Assembly: GCA_035079385.1 (NCBI GenBank)
Contig: JAVHKY010000001.1
Coordinates: 2,481,501-2,545,500 of the forward strand
Direction of reading: 5' to 3'
Source: Aspidiotus rigidus
Taxonomy: Eukaryota > Arthropoda > Insecta > Hemiptera > Diaspididae
DNA length: 64,000 bases
A model generated the notes under the pieces. That model was not told the DNA's origin. It saw only the letters and a program-made list of their open reading frames with translations, and searched no databases. The translations under genes were made by a program, and so were the position numbers. Position 1 is the stretch's first letter. Each line of letters opens with the position of its first letter. Shown here piece by piece: positions 48,759 through 61,060 of this stretch.

Positions 48759-49197
48759 GGGTATGCTCTACCTAGTCACTCACACATAGAAAATACACGT
48801 GTATTACACAAAATGGTGTCTTGCGGGTAGTGATTTTTGCCCACATATAACATATCGAATAATGTACAAAATGATTCGGAACGTGGTGTAATTTATTCTT
48901 GAAGTTGAGGAAAATACGGCTAATTAGTTGACAGATCGCGAAATATTCTGAATGATCTCCAAGAAACGTTTAAACTTATGTCTGAAGGGGCCATCTTTGA
49001 ATCGTTGAATTCCAATTAATGAACAAAATTAGTTCGTGTGAACCAATTAGCCGTATTTTCCTAAGTTTTGTCTACGTAAATACGAAGTTTCAAGATATTT
49101 CATGCTTTATTTAATCAGTTATCTCGGGGCAAAAATCGCAACATGTGATACATATTTTGTGTGTGTCTACGTGTGAGTGACTAGGTAGAGCATACCC
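48759..49197. mobile_element. 439-bp MITE with TTAA target duplication
   Basis: GGGTATGCTCTACCTAGTCA at the left and TGACTAGGTAGAGCATACCC at the right are exact inverses, and each is bordered by TTAA (48755-48758, 49198-49201). Inner blocks such as GGAAAATACGGCTAATTAGT and its inverse extend the arms. TTAA targets are typical of piggyBac and Kolobok-type transposases; ends starting GGG fit Kolobok better. Confidence 0.85.
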
Positions 49198-49201
49198 TTA
49201 A

Positions 49202-49973
49202 GAGTCGGAAAATGATACTTCTAGTGCAAAATTGAAGCGAAAATAATTTATTGTCTATAAAATTTCCTTTCCAACGCCGGTAATTTCAAAAAAGTACATC
49301 AAGGCGTACTCGAGTTATATTTTTTTGGAAAAGACAATGGTCTCCTACAGGGAGGAATTATTTTTGCACACAAAATGGCGAATGCGAATACCCAAACGAT
49401 ATAGCGCGATACTCCAGTGTTTCGAATACTCTCCCTCCGATGGAAGTTTAGGGCACTCCATCAATGATTCTAAAAGCCAGTCGCCAAGGTCTGTGTGTAA
49501 AGCAGTGTGTAAAGGTACCTTTTATTTTTGTTGAGATTAGCTTCAGAGATGCGATATGAGTTCCTTCTTTCGTTTCCGTGAATTATTTTGTCAAAATTTT
49601 ATACTATTGAACCTCGTTTGATGTATTTTGATCATCGATTATGACCGAAGGTGAAAAATATTGCGGTTAAATAAATTCAATGATTTTTTCAGACCTTACT
49701 TTGTCCTTGTATAACTTCTGCTCTGAATTAATTTTGAACCTGCCAATATTGATAGCATTTTATTATGCTTGTTCCGAAATACGTTGTCTTTGCTTGAAGA
49801 TTAAAAAGATACTATAATCCTTATGGGATTGTTGATTATTTTTGCCTGTAGCGAGTAGCATTTTTCATAATATTACGAAATCCTTTATCGATGTCTGAAT
49901 ACTCATTTTTCTCTTTACAGATTATTCGTTGATACTTACGAGCGATTCGTGCTAGAAAAAATTCTTTTTTAGA
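49202..49973. other. Upstream region of the PWWP gene
   Basis: Probably holds its promoter and any non-coding exon. A 69-codon frame at 49325-49534 followed by a possible GT donor could be a leader exon, but there is no further support. Confidence 0.4.
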
Positions 49974-52900
49974 ATGTGTGACCAGAGTGAAGTTTCATAC
50001 CGTCCTGGGGATGTTGTTTGGGTCAAATTCGGTCCGGTCTGGTGGCCGGGTATTGTCGCTGACGACGAAGAGGTACCTTCAGAAGTCCTCAAAACGTTGA
50101 GAAAAACTCCTTTAGCGATTGTGAAGTTTTTCCAGGAGAAAGAATTGTAAGGAGTGATAGTGTACTTTCTGGTTAATTTCCTTTCTTAGATTTTTTGAAG
50201 AAATAATATCGTCAACTTGATATTCTTTCCTGTTTCAGCGAATATGTTCACAAAATATCACATATTTACCACTACAATTGCATGAAAAAAAATGACTTCA
50301 TTCGTAAAGGGTTGGGTATGTATTAATTTTTTTTCTCACCTTATTACAGTATTCGTCTTTATAATTATCTCGTTCGTGAATTCTTTTGAATTAGATCTGT
50401 ACCGATCGAAGAATCGAGATGCTCATTCAAACATGAAACTCTTCCCGGAAGACGTTGCTCGCGCTGAAGTGCTGACCGGTGGTAATCCTAATATTCTGAA
50501 TAACGAAATATTCCAACCAGAAGAAAAGCCGACTTATTCAGATCTTTTTGCCAGCACCAAGAAGAGTCCTAAAAAAGTCAAACTGGATACTAAAAAGAAA
50601 CCATCGACTCAAGGAGAAACTCAACAATCTATCATTCCTCGCATAATCACTCACCCGCGTTTTATCAAACTTTCCTCCGGAATGGAGACTGATTATGAAG
50701 TACGAGAAAGAAAACAAGAACCTATCCGAGCTGAATGCGACGAAGAGGATGTTTCTCCGCCTACAACGTACCGATGTCAGGACTGTGATTTTACTACAAT
50801 CCGTTTAAATGTTATCGTTTTACACAATAAGTTACACACGCGTAATTACATTCAGCCGACCCCAACAAAGGTGACCAAACGAAAAAATATCTCAGCTGTT
50901 CGCGTGAAGGAACGGCCTTCCTCGAGCGAATGGAAATTGTCGCAATCGTCAGAAGTAGTTAAACCAAAAATGACAGAAACAAACGGTACTGTTCAAAAAA
51001 CTGGAAAGAGAGGGCGTCCGAGAAAGATTGTCGGGTCTTTACCCGCTGCGTCCATTGACGTTGCTGCTAAAACCAAAGAACCAGAATCGAAAAAGAAATC
51101 TCGGGCGTCAAGTACAAAATCTGCTCTTGATGTGCCCATAAAAGACGAGTTTCAAGAGTCATTGCTCGAAGATTGGGCGGAATTTGAGACTGAACAAGAT
51201 GGCGCTGATAATGGGCAAACCAGAGCTGAAAATAGTATTGTTGATACCAGAGAAATATCTACCGATGAGAACAAAATGACCGATGAAAACCAGTCTGTCA
51301 AAAAAGATGAATTTGATTTTGACGATTCTGAAGAACAACTGTTCATTGATAAGTCGAAAATGAGAGCTGGCAGGAAAATTCCAAGAGTTCTAGAAAATAA
51401 AGTAGATGAGGTAAAAAATGACGTCGAAAATGGAACAAAGAGGAGGGTTTCTGAAACACATGAGAAATCTAATGAAACAAAAGAAGAAATTCAAGAGCAA
51501 GGAGAAATAAAACGAAAAGCTGAAAACGTAAGGAAAAGGAAAATGTCTGGAACACAAAAAGAATCTGTTAAAGAAGAAATTGAGAATGAAAAAGAAAGAA
51601 AGCGCAGCGATGGGTCAATAGACATCAAGAAATCAAGGTTGCATCGAACTCGTAGCACACCGCGCGACGAGAAAGAAAAAGAGGTGACCGGAATCGAATC
51701 GGTCAGTAGCAATGAAAAAATCAAGACGAAGAATGAAATTGAAAGGATTGAAGAAGTGCAGGTTGAAGAAACGAGAGAGACGCAAACACCAATAACGCAA
51801 ATCGAGGTCAAAGAAAACCACGAAGTTGAAATTGAAAACGAAGTCGAAATTGAAATCGAGCAAACATTAGATGAGGATTTTGATGACTCGTTACCTGCTG
51901 TTGACGTTTCTGAACCGATCGCAAATGAATCAGAAAGTGATACTAAAGAGAAAGAAGCGACCGAGTTGAGTCAAAAAGTTGAACAGCTACTTCAAGAGGC
52001 TGTGCCCTCACAACTACCTGAATTGCCGCGTTCACTCAAGAAAGAGCAAATAAAATCGTATAATGCAAGTTTGACGAAACGTAGCGTCTATGACGATGAA
52101 ATCATTGAAAGTATTTCTTTAATTAATGATGATTCTTCAGACGGATGCGAAGAAAAAGATAAAACGAGAAACGAGCAAACGGTTGCACAGAAAAAAGGAA
52201 AGAAACGTGCCAGTAATGAAACTCAAAGTCTTATCTCAGAAACCACCGTGGATAATGTCGTTGAAAATATAGAGATTACGAGCGATTCCTCTCCTGAAAT
52301 AGTAAGCGTAGAGATACCAAAAGTGGGAGGAATCGTGAGAAAAACGTTGTCAACCACTCCTACGAGTACAACAGTTACCACAGCCAAAAGACCTCCAGTA
52401 CGATTTACAGTAACGTCAAAACTTAAATCAATCAGTCCTAATAATTTTACAACCAAGAGGAATTCAAACCAAATGACAGGTGGCGGTCCCGCGAAAGTGG
52501 GAAGAGCTGTACCTCAACATTCAGAAAAACCATCTCTTCAGCTGTATCATATTCAACCGCAGTCGAGGAGTCGATCCGGATTCAAACAAACCAAATCAGT
52601 TGACGAAAGAAACATTCGTTTATCGACTTCTGGCCCGCAGAGAGGTGCAAATATTACTAATTCTGAATCAAAAACCAAGAAATTATTAATTGTAAAACAA
52701 GTTCCACGTACGTCAACAATTGCCAGCATTGACCTCACGGGATCGAAAGACCAATTCATATCGTCAGGTTCAGTAAGATCTATTATCTCTCCAAAAATTG
52801 TATCGAAATCTGTGAAGAATGTCAATGAGACCAATAAAATGTCAAAAAGTTCTCTTCTTGGACCATCGATATCCATGCAGAAGCCGGTTTCTTCAACGAT

Positions 52901-53330
52901 CGACTTCGTTTCCAACGATGGTAGTGCCTTAATTCCTGTTCTAGATTCATCTGAAATCATTACTGTAGCCGACGACATTGTATGTCCTGATAATAACGAG
53001 CAAACTGAAGAAATGGACTATTTTGTGGACGAAGCGGGAAATGTAATCGCTGAGAACACATGTTCAACGTCCAAGAAGGAAGATATATTAGCTCAAGCGC
53101 TGCAAAATACAGACGGTTTGCAATGTGAGATGGCACTGTCTGGTTCAACTATCGTATTGGATCCTTGTAATTTACAAAATACACCATCAACAACGATTTA
53201 CGAAAACGTTACTTTGAATACGCCTCCTATAATGTCCTCTTACGAAACACCATCGCGAACCATGAGTGCGAACCTCTCTGGATTAACTGAATATATAATC
53301 ATTAATGAGGCCGCTGACAATATCCAATAG
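49974..53330 (+). CDS. PWWP / C2H2 zinc-finger / AT-hook chromatin protein
   Basis: Three coding exons: 49974-50146, 50239-50315, 50395-53330, giving 1061 aa. An N-terminal PWWP domain (about residues 9-85) is clear: YRPGDVVWVKFGPVWWPGIV, then AIVKFFQEKEF, FIRKGL. PWWP domains bind methylated lysine on nucleosomes (often H3K36me) through an aromatic cage. Around residues 209-231 is a single zinc finger, CQDCDFTTIRLNVIVLHNKL plus H (C-X2-C-X12-H-X3-H). Near 285-292 is an AT-hook core, KRGRPRK. Residues from about 330 to 600 are Glu/Lys-rich and low-complexity, probably disordered or coiled. The rest is Ser/Thr-rich, ending in a conserved-looking acidic tail. Nuclear and chromatin-bound by inference. 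I do not recognise an orthologue name. The frame of the third exon also stays open through the second intron, so intron retention would change the start of that exon. Confidence 0.85.
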
Positions 53331-53778
53331 GTACCAAATTGTATCTAAACTTTTTATGTTTTTTTAATTTTTTTTGTTTGACTGTATAAACTTTATATTT
53401 TATAGACGCCCGTCATTGAAATGGTTCTCATCATTTTTTTCCATCCTCTTGTTTTGGTCTCTGTATAAGTAAAACACGAAAAGAACCTATATCATAGTAT
53501 TTATGATTAATTTGTTAATTTGTACACTTTTAAAATTTGTAATCTAATGTCTGTACATCTTTATACATGCATACATTACTTTTTCTTATTTTTTCTCTAT
53601 CTCTCACATTATCTCAGCGTGTACGATGATAATATATCAATCGTTCACATTTTTCTGTCACCCTCTAAGTAAAGAATACTGATCGATGATCTTGAAAAAC
53701 TGGACGTATATTCAATATTCATATTATTTCAACATAACATTATAATGTAAGAAGGGCGGTGGAACCAAACTCGTTAAA
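53331..53778. other. Convergent 3' regions of the PWWP gene and LRR1
   Basis: The 448 bp between two stop codons on opposite strands. T-rich after the PWWP stop. No canonical AATAAA clearly assignable to either gene. Confidence 0.5.
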
Positions 53779-55613
53779 TTACGATTCAAGTTTGATTAAT
53801 CGGGAGGCATTCGCACTGAAAGCTTTAAATTTTTTATCGACACAATGATTATGAAACGTACAAAAATGATACTGAAGATAAACAATACTACGAAATCCTT
53901 TATTGTTGTCACACTGAGGCTCGAAGCATGACGAGGCGGCGAATCTTACACCAGGAAGAGGGATAAAATACTCCGTATTGAGACTACGAGGCGAAATTTT
54001 ACCACAAATACACCTTGACAATGATCTGAGTCTCTTTAGAATGACATCTGGGCAGTCGTTCGTAGTCAATTGAAATCTAAATCAGAAAATGATCAGTCAT
54101 TATTTTAAAGTTTTCCCCGATCAACCAGACACAACAAAATAAATACCTGATATTTGGGTCAATATTTAGAGCAGCCCAATCTTCTAATCGTAATCGTCCT
54201 CTGAAATTACTATGAACTTTCTTAATACTAACGGGTACGTTGGCATATAAACGGTTAAAAGCGAGATCAATACTATCGAGATACAAGGATTGTATATCCC
54301 CAGGCAGATAGTGAAGATGATTATGAGACATTTGTAGAATCCTTAAATAAGAAAATCATTCCATTGAACACTTTTATCACTAATAACTAACCCGAAATTT
54401 GACGTATGTAATTTACCTCAATCTTCGCAGTCGACTAATACTGTGAGGTATATATTTAATCTTATTACAACTAAGGTCTAGAGAATTCAACGACAAACAA
54501 TCAATGACAACCATTGGAAACTCGTTCAACTGAAATTCAGACGATTATTGATATGAAAGTTGAAACACGTGCAGATATGGATTCTTGAAGAATGACCTAC
54601 CTTTGTATTTGATAGATTCAACGTTGTTAACGATTTTCTGACGGGTCTTTCATTTAACCATAGTAAATGATCATTTTTTAAGTCCATGCACGTGAGACTA
54701 ATGTGAAATAAAGGTATGCGACCAAGCATCACCGGGAATTCAACTTTAGCAATACCTTTTAGCTCTAATTTTCTTAAATTGCTCATCAGAAGAGCTGTCC
54801 ACAGATATGGTTGTTGTTTTAGCTGCAAATTATGAAATACGTACAGAATATGATTGAGAAATACCCGAATCTTGGAAAGAAAGCGCGACATGATAAGTAT
54901 TAATAAACTTCTCATTTAGTTTGTATTATCCCAAAATATTAAAAATCAAACGCTCAAACAATATTTTCAGCATTAGATGAGGCTTTAGAAGCACCACTTA
55001 CGACAGCCGCAGAAGCAAATAGCAGGTGGTAGTTTTTACCACATTTTTTTAAAGAAGAGATTAATGAAAAACAGTAAAACCTGTAACGGGAAGGACGGAG
55101 GAATATTGGGGATTCCTCTCCACAAAGTTGGATCAACGATGTTAGCAATTTTCGATTTGCTCGTCGGTTTCTTTAAATCTTTCGCGACCACAACATGAAA
55201 CGGCTCGCAGCTCACATGTTTCGATAACTTACGCAGGAATTTCAACAAATTTTCAAGCTTTTCTTTTTCACAGTTGATCATTAGATAATGATTAGGAGAA
55301 GAAAATTCTATGGTAGCTTTCCCGTTAGCAGCGTCTTTCTCCATCGTCCCTCGAACTTTTCGTATGTTATTCATAACCTACAGGAAAAATATAAACTTGT
55401 TAAACGCGTTCCAATTTTTAACATACAAAACAAAATTCAAGATACCTTGTACTGATGCGTATCATTCGATGTCCTCAAATATAGTTGTGGAACGCAAGAG
55501 CTTGATTTGTTCGAAACGCCAATGTACAAATTACAATTCACGAAACGTTTGGAAAAACGAGCAGGATGATCTTTATCCTCTATTCGGATCTGGCACTCTA
55601 GTTTCATTATCAT
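53779..55613 (-). CDS. LRR1: Leucine-rich repeat protein 1 (CUL2 substrate receptor)
   Basis: LRR1 is the substrate receptor of the CUL2 ubiquitin ligase that ubiquitylates MCM7 in the CMG helicase, so that replisomes are unloaded at the end of replication. Six exons on the minus strand: 55613-55446, 55377-55081, 54822-54601, 54529-54417, 54341-54147, 54076-53779, giving 430 aa. The N-terminal domain has MKLECQIRIE and GKATIEFSSP, matching the human start MKLHCEVEVI and GKATVRL. Leucine-rich repeats span about residues 160-310 (NLRKLELKGI, SLTTLNLSNTK, SLNSLDLSCNKIKYIP, RILQMSHNHLHYLP, LDSIDLAFNRL). The C-terminal domain carries CICGK and C..C/H residues (FCTFHNHC), as in the human C-terminus. 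Two starts are possible: 55613 (MIMKLE) or 55607 (MKLE). It is divergent from SF3A2. Confidence 0.85.
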
Positions 55614-56411
55614 CGCGCTGTACATGAATAAAAATTCCAAAGTAAAGAATTGATTTAATTTTGTTGAAGACAGATTCTTACAGAGAATTTATGGTAGCTG
55701 GAGAGTTATAATAATGATCGATTCGTATGATTGAAGAGTACGAGATGGATTTCTAATCTAGGACATATGTAACCCGTTCGTACCTGATGTCCGATGGTAT
55801 TAGAAATCAGAAAGTACAAAAACTGCCGACGCTTGTGATTCTTTAACGCCAAAGGGGTCCATAGGATTGTAAGCTCGATTCTTCAATGGAAAAAGATGAA
55901 AATCCGTCCTCTTCGTTTGCCTGGAAATTTTTTAGCAGCCGGTTGAAAATCATTGGTACTGGTCCGCGATTTTGTGGTTGAGACTGCTTCAGTCTATTAT
56001 CTATCTAATCCACAACAATTTCAAATTTTAATCCAACGAACGTTTCCTTCAAATTTCGGTAAATTTCGAAGTTAGTCGAGACCTGTCGAGACTCGTGTAT
56101 GTGTGTTATCGGCAATTTGTGACGTGAGGTGACGCAATTGAATGATGGCGTGACGCTGACAGGCAGCGTTCCAGCGGAGCTTCTTTTCACCTACTCGACT
56201 ACTTTCCATTTTGATGGTTTGATTTCTATGAATCAGTATGATTCTATCCAATCTCAGTACCATTCTGAGTACCATTTTGTGATAAAATCTAACTGAATGA
56301 GGAGAACGTTGCTGCTTCAAATATCGTTTTGCTTAAACGTTACTTAGTTTGCTATTTGAGTTTAATTCAGTCTTATAGCCTTCAGTCCTTCCGTAAGGAT
56401 TTTTCTTCAAG
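55614..56411. promoter_or_regulatory. Shared upstream region of LRR1 and SF3A2
   Basis: The 798 bp between two divergent start codons, expected to hold both promoters. Short open frames in it on the minus strand have no features. A TGACGTGAGGTGACGC stretch lies near 56120. Confidence 0.5.
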
Positions 56412-58220
56412 ATGGATTTCCAAAATCGACCGGGTGGTAAAACCGGTGGTGGTGGAGTAGCATCATGGTCAGAAACGAACCGCGACCGGCGGGAGAGACT
56501 TCGACAACTTGCATTGGAAACGATCGATTTGAACAAAGATCCCTATTTTATGAAGAACCATCTAGGTGCCTGTCATTATATATTTTACTTAGACCACCAA
56601 TGCGACTACTGTTGGTCCTGAGAACTAGAAATCAGTTCCTCAATTTCGGGAGATGTTATACCAAAGAATTTATAATTAATGTTCACTCGTTTTGTTTAGG
56701 CTCGTACGAATGTAAATTGTGTTTGACTCTGCACAACAATGAGGGTAGCTATTTAGCTCACACGCAAGGTAAAAAACATCAGTCGAATCTAGCAAGACGT
56801 GCCGCCAAAGACGCTAAAGATACTCCTTTACAAGTAATATGAAAATATTGTTTTATTTTCTATAAACCATCTTTCAATCTGTATCATTGTTCAATTTTTG
56901 ACATCGCATTTTATTTTTCAGCCTGCACCCGAAAAACCGAGAATCGAACCTAAAAAGTTCGTGAAAATCGGTCGACCAGGTTATCGAGTTACGAAACAAC
57001 GAGACCCGGAAAACAGTCAACAGAGTTTACTGTTTCAAATAGATTATCCTGGTAAGATCAGCTCTCAGTAATTTTTTTTCTTTCGCATTTGAATGATTTC
57101 ATTTTTTATTGTTCTTGAGGTATTATCAAGTGAAATTGAGCCTCGAAATCAAAAGTGTGATCATGGGATCCCGTAAATAATTTTTGTTTTTTTTTTAAAG
57201 TTTGTTCGGGACTTGGAGTGTAGCTAATCCAGTTAAATTTTCCTTAATAATGATAATTTTTAAATTGTTTTCTCCGCTATGACAAAATTATTCACTTGGA
57301 ACTCGTGGGTTCGAACAGGTTAGAGCTGTGTGAAGGTATTAAAATACAAAAGTATAAGTCTATCCCGGAAAATCAATTCAGACGAGTAATTTTAAATAGA
57401 ATTCAAAAGATTTGAGAAACCGCATAAAAATCGTAAATGTGAAGCGACCGGTTTTGGTCTATTAACAGTGGTCAATAGCACAAAGTCGTTTGCTTTAATT
57501 TTGTTTCGATTCCTGTAACTTCATGAATTTCATTCAAAGTTAAATCATAGTTTGCAACATCGACGAGAACGTTTGTATCATAAAAATGCGTGAATTCGAA
57601 AGATATGGCTCTAATTTACCAATTTGACTGATTTTGCCTTGGTTGTGATATAGAATAAATTCGTAGATCTTTTTTGTCACAGAAATTGGTGAAGGAGTGA
57701 GACCTCGACATCGATTCATGTCTGCTTATGAACAACGTGTCGAACCTCCAGATCGTAAGTGGCAGTATTTATTATTCGCTGCTGAACCTTATGAAACTAT
57801 TGCATTCAAGGTACTTATAGGTTTGAATTGAATCTGTTTTGACGTATGTTTTATTGAATATAAATTGGATTATTTCTCATTCAGGTACCCAGTCGTGAAG
57901 TAGATAAATCGGAGTACAAATTCTGGACACAATGGAATGCTGATACGAAGCAATTTTTCTTGCAGTTTGCTTACAAAATAGAGTCGAAAGTTATTGTACC
58001 CTTACCTCCTCCTCCGCCTCCTCCTCCAATGAACCAAATGCGAGCGCCTCCTGCCCCTGGTTTAGTACCACCTCCACCTCCCGGAATGCATCCTCTCGGA
58101 GCTCCTGGATTGCATCCTCCACCACCTCCTCCTCTATTCAATCCTGTACCCCCTCCACCGCAAATGAGACCGATGTCAGTGAATCCTGTGCCTCCTCCAC
58201 CTCCTGGAGTTGCTCGATGA
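56412..58220 (+). CDS. SF3A2: Splicing factor 3A subunit 2
   Basis: SF3A66 homologue: part of the SF3A complex of the U2 snRNP, needed for pre-spliceosome assembly at the branch site. Five exons: 56412-56565, 56700-56833, 56922-57051, 57683-57810, 57885-58220, giving 293 aa. Seen: the N-terminus MDFQNRPGGKTGGGGVAS and DRRERLRQLALETIDLNKDP, the U1-like C2H2 zinc finger CKLCLTLHNNEGSYLAHTQGKKH written here in part (C-X2-C ... H-X5-H), the block ARRAAKDAK, then the conserved core IGRPGYRVTKQRDP, QIDYPEI, RHRFMSAYEQRVEPPDRKWQ, FKVPSREVDKSE and FWTQWN. The C-terminus is a proline-rich tail with PPPPP runs, much shorter than in the human protein. The start is certain from the conserved first residues. 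AATAAA lies 130 bp past the stop. Confidence 0.96.
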
Positions 58221-58349
58221 TGTAGGAAACAAAAGCAACTACCCCTGTGAATTCCAAACTTTGATCCGAATACAGATAATCGGAAAAACGCGATCAGTCA
58301 ACTTCTTCACTTTTCGATTTGAATGTACATAATTAAGTTTAATTTGTGA

Positions 58350-58355
58350 AATAAA
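58350..58355 (+). promoter_or_regulatory. Poly(A) signal of SF3A2
   Basis: AATAAA 130 bp downstream of the SF3A2 stop, followed by a T-rich stretch. Confidence 0.65.
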
Positions 58356-60551
58356 AACGTTTTTGCTCTATTTGATAATAATAATTGTTCTCCTTTCATT
58401 CAAGAGAACTCGATATTCATTATTGATAATCGATTTTCTAAAACCGGATTATTCAATTTTTTTTCCTTGTACACTGGTGAAAAAAGAAGATAAAGGTAAA
58501 ACTAAAAATTCATGAGTTATTTTCTATTCTGACGCACACCCTCTTCCCTTGAATAGTTTCTTCTAAGTCTCTGCGCAATCACAAAGAAACAAGTATCACT
58601 TTGGCGAAGACATTATCTTGAATTGATCGCTTTTAGAGTCTTGAACTGTTCTAGCAGTTCTTATTTATTATGCAACGTAAAAACGATTCATGTAAATCAT
58701 GATTGTACCCCGTCATTTTGAAAGAAAGAAAAAAAAAACTGGATACAAGCAAGGAAAACGTAAAATTAATATGACGAACTATAATTGGGTTTAGATAGCA
58801 CCACTGCTACGTATAAAATCAGCTTAAGACTAATGATGTTAATGATAATATTCTCAGAAATTCAACCATCAGTACCTAATAAAAAAAAATTAATGCTGGT
58901 GAAATCAAATTTTTTCACTTTTTCGATTCGTGGACATACAATTTTATCAATCCCAATTCTCCTACATTCCTGAACATCAATTTTTCCCGTTCATAGGTCA
59001 GCGGGCCTCAATAATTTAATTCATGTCTCTTTGCGACGTTTCCTTAATTTCTGGTAGCCCTTTCAAGGATGTTCGAAACTTTCCATTTCTTTTGTTTCAT
59101 TCTTTTTTAACTTTTTTATACTCCCGTATTTTTTGTTTTAAAATATTCGAGACCTCTTTTTTAGTATTTCTCTTCCAATCACCGTCAACAATAGGAATCC
59201 GGACTGTGTACGAGGAGTGGTGATTCCCGCTAACAAAATTTACATTTTCATCATATGATATTGATGAAACAAAGCGTTGACAACGAGAACATGATACATG
59301 CGCAAGAATGCATATATTTTGAAATGACATATATAATATTTTAGATTTTCAAAAAATAGGGACAGAGATCTCAGAAACCCAATGGGGGGATGAAGTCAAG
59401 TTGGAAAAATATTAATATGATCTTGGATACAAACTCCAGTTGCGGTAGATTGAAGAAAGTAGTATCTGTGTTCGAAAATGTGTGATTCGTGCGGGTATTT
59501 GAGGAGTGTATGAAGGTTAGGTATTACCATTAACACGTCATATTAAAATCTTACCTCGTCGTAATTACTTGAATAATATATTACTGCGTAACTTCATAGG
59601 CTACTTATTTATAAATTTTTATCCTTATTCATTTTTGGCGTTGGTTTCAGCAGTTTATAATTTTGCCAGATTACTTAGGTGAATCTTTATTTTAAACAAA
59701 AAAATTATGAAGATATTTTAGTGCTGATCTCATCAAAATTATACGCCAATTCTTCAGTAACTCGGTTACGTATGTGAACGAAGGAAGCACTCGTTTATAT
59801 TGTATATTGAAACTATATTTTTGATATACCTAATTGAAATAATATTCTTATCATTCTGGAGCAGGAAATCGTTGATACTAATTTATCAATCATACCTGTA
59901 CCTATACTTACACATCCTCATATTCGGTACCTAAGTACAATAAGTAAATTGAAATTGACTGTTTTTTGTAATAACTCACTTTCCTACCAAAAATATGCAG
60001 TAGAATTCATCAAGACTGCTGTCTCGGATCTCGTTTTACAACAAGCTTTCAATTCATTCTATTATTTTTCTAACCATTTAGCTGGTGTGAGCAGACCATC
60101 ACTAGAATTAAACGTTGAGGCCACTCATTTCACAAAAAGGAATTAATTTCGATTGTAAACATTTAGTTAAAAAACTATTTTGTAGTTTTTTTGTTTTCAG
60201 CAAGTCTATGAGTTTAATTGCAAAGCAACGCGATTGTGGAATGTTAGTTATAGTAGGGAAGCTCGCGAGCACCTTATCTAAATATGAAGTCGAAGAGTTT
60301 GGATCTTTAAAATCGATACCTATTTTCTCGTGCAGAGTTCGTCCCCAATGAATGTTGAATGTAAAAATTACGTGAGCTTGTATTCTATAAAACTTCCTGC
60401 TCAGAAGCTAAAATAGACTATCTTTTGTGCGTGTAACTCTTCCAAAGTCCAAGGTTAGTTTGAGATGACATGTAAGCTCTTGAGGAGCAAAGATTTTTGA
60501 AATTCATTTTGGAAATAATACTTTTATGATTTGATTCATAAAGGGCATATG

Positions 60552-61060
60552 TAGAGCCCGGCTTTTCGGCACAAAAAAATCTTTTTTCGAAATTAAAAAT
60601 AAAATTTTCGGCAATATTCGGCATTAAAAGAAAAAAATACAAAAAATACAGAAAATACGCATTTTCAGTGCTTTTACGAATTTACGATCACAATTACTTG
60701 ATTTTTGATCACAATAAGCAAATTTTAAGGATCAAATTAAAATTTTAGCAATTTTTCAATCAACTTTTTCAATTTTTTAATTTTGTACTAAAAATAATAT
60801 TATACAAAAACTAAGTATTCAATTTTCAACAATATCGAAGCAAAATTTTTGAACGTCTCCATGAATGAAAAGGTGACAATTTCAGTTTTTCTGTTCGAAC
60901 CAACGATTCTGGCACAATTTCCGCATTTTCGTTAGTGTCGCCATTTATTTCACTTTTGGCAATTTTCAGAAAAATAAAACTCTTTTCCCTGGTCCCCATT
61001 AAAAACTGTCCACGCGTCAAGTAAAAAGTGACAAATGCCTAAAAATCCGAGCTCTAGTCA
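60552..61060. repeat. Possible 510-bp MITE relic
   Basis: TAGAGCCCGGCTTTTCGGC at the left resembles the inverse of GCCTAAAAATCCGAGCTCTA at the right, with about four mismatches. The interior is very AT-rich, with GGCAATATTCGGCA-type words like those near 26330-26560. Confidence 0.4.

Noticed and set aside
55378..55445. Possible U12-type intron in LRR1 (donor GTATCTTG)
   Set aside because: The donor departs from the RTATCCTT consensus and no good TTCCTTAAC branch site lies close to the acceptor, so it is treated as an ordinary intron despite SNRNP25 being nearby.
53779..55613. Reading the leucine-rich repeat gene as a generic LRR receptor
   Set aside because: No signal peptide or membrane segment; the N-terminal MKLECQIRIE...GKATIEF block and C-terminal CICGK block fit LRR1 specifically.
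57300..57345. B-box-like GGGTTCGAACAGG in an SF3A2 intron
   Set aside because: No A box and no foldable tRNA arms around it.
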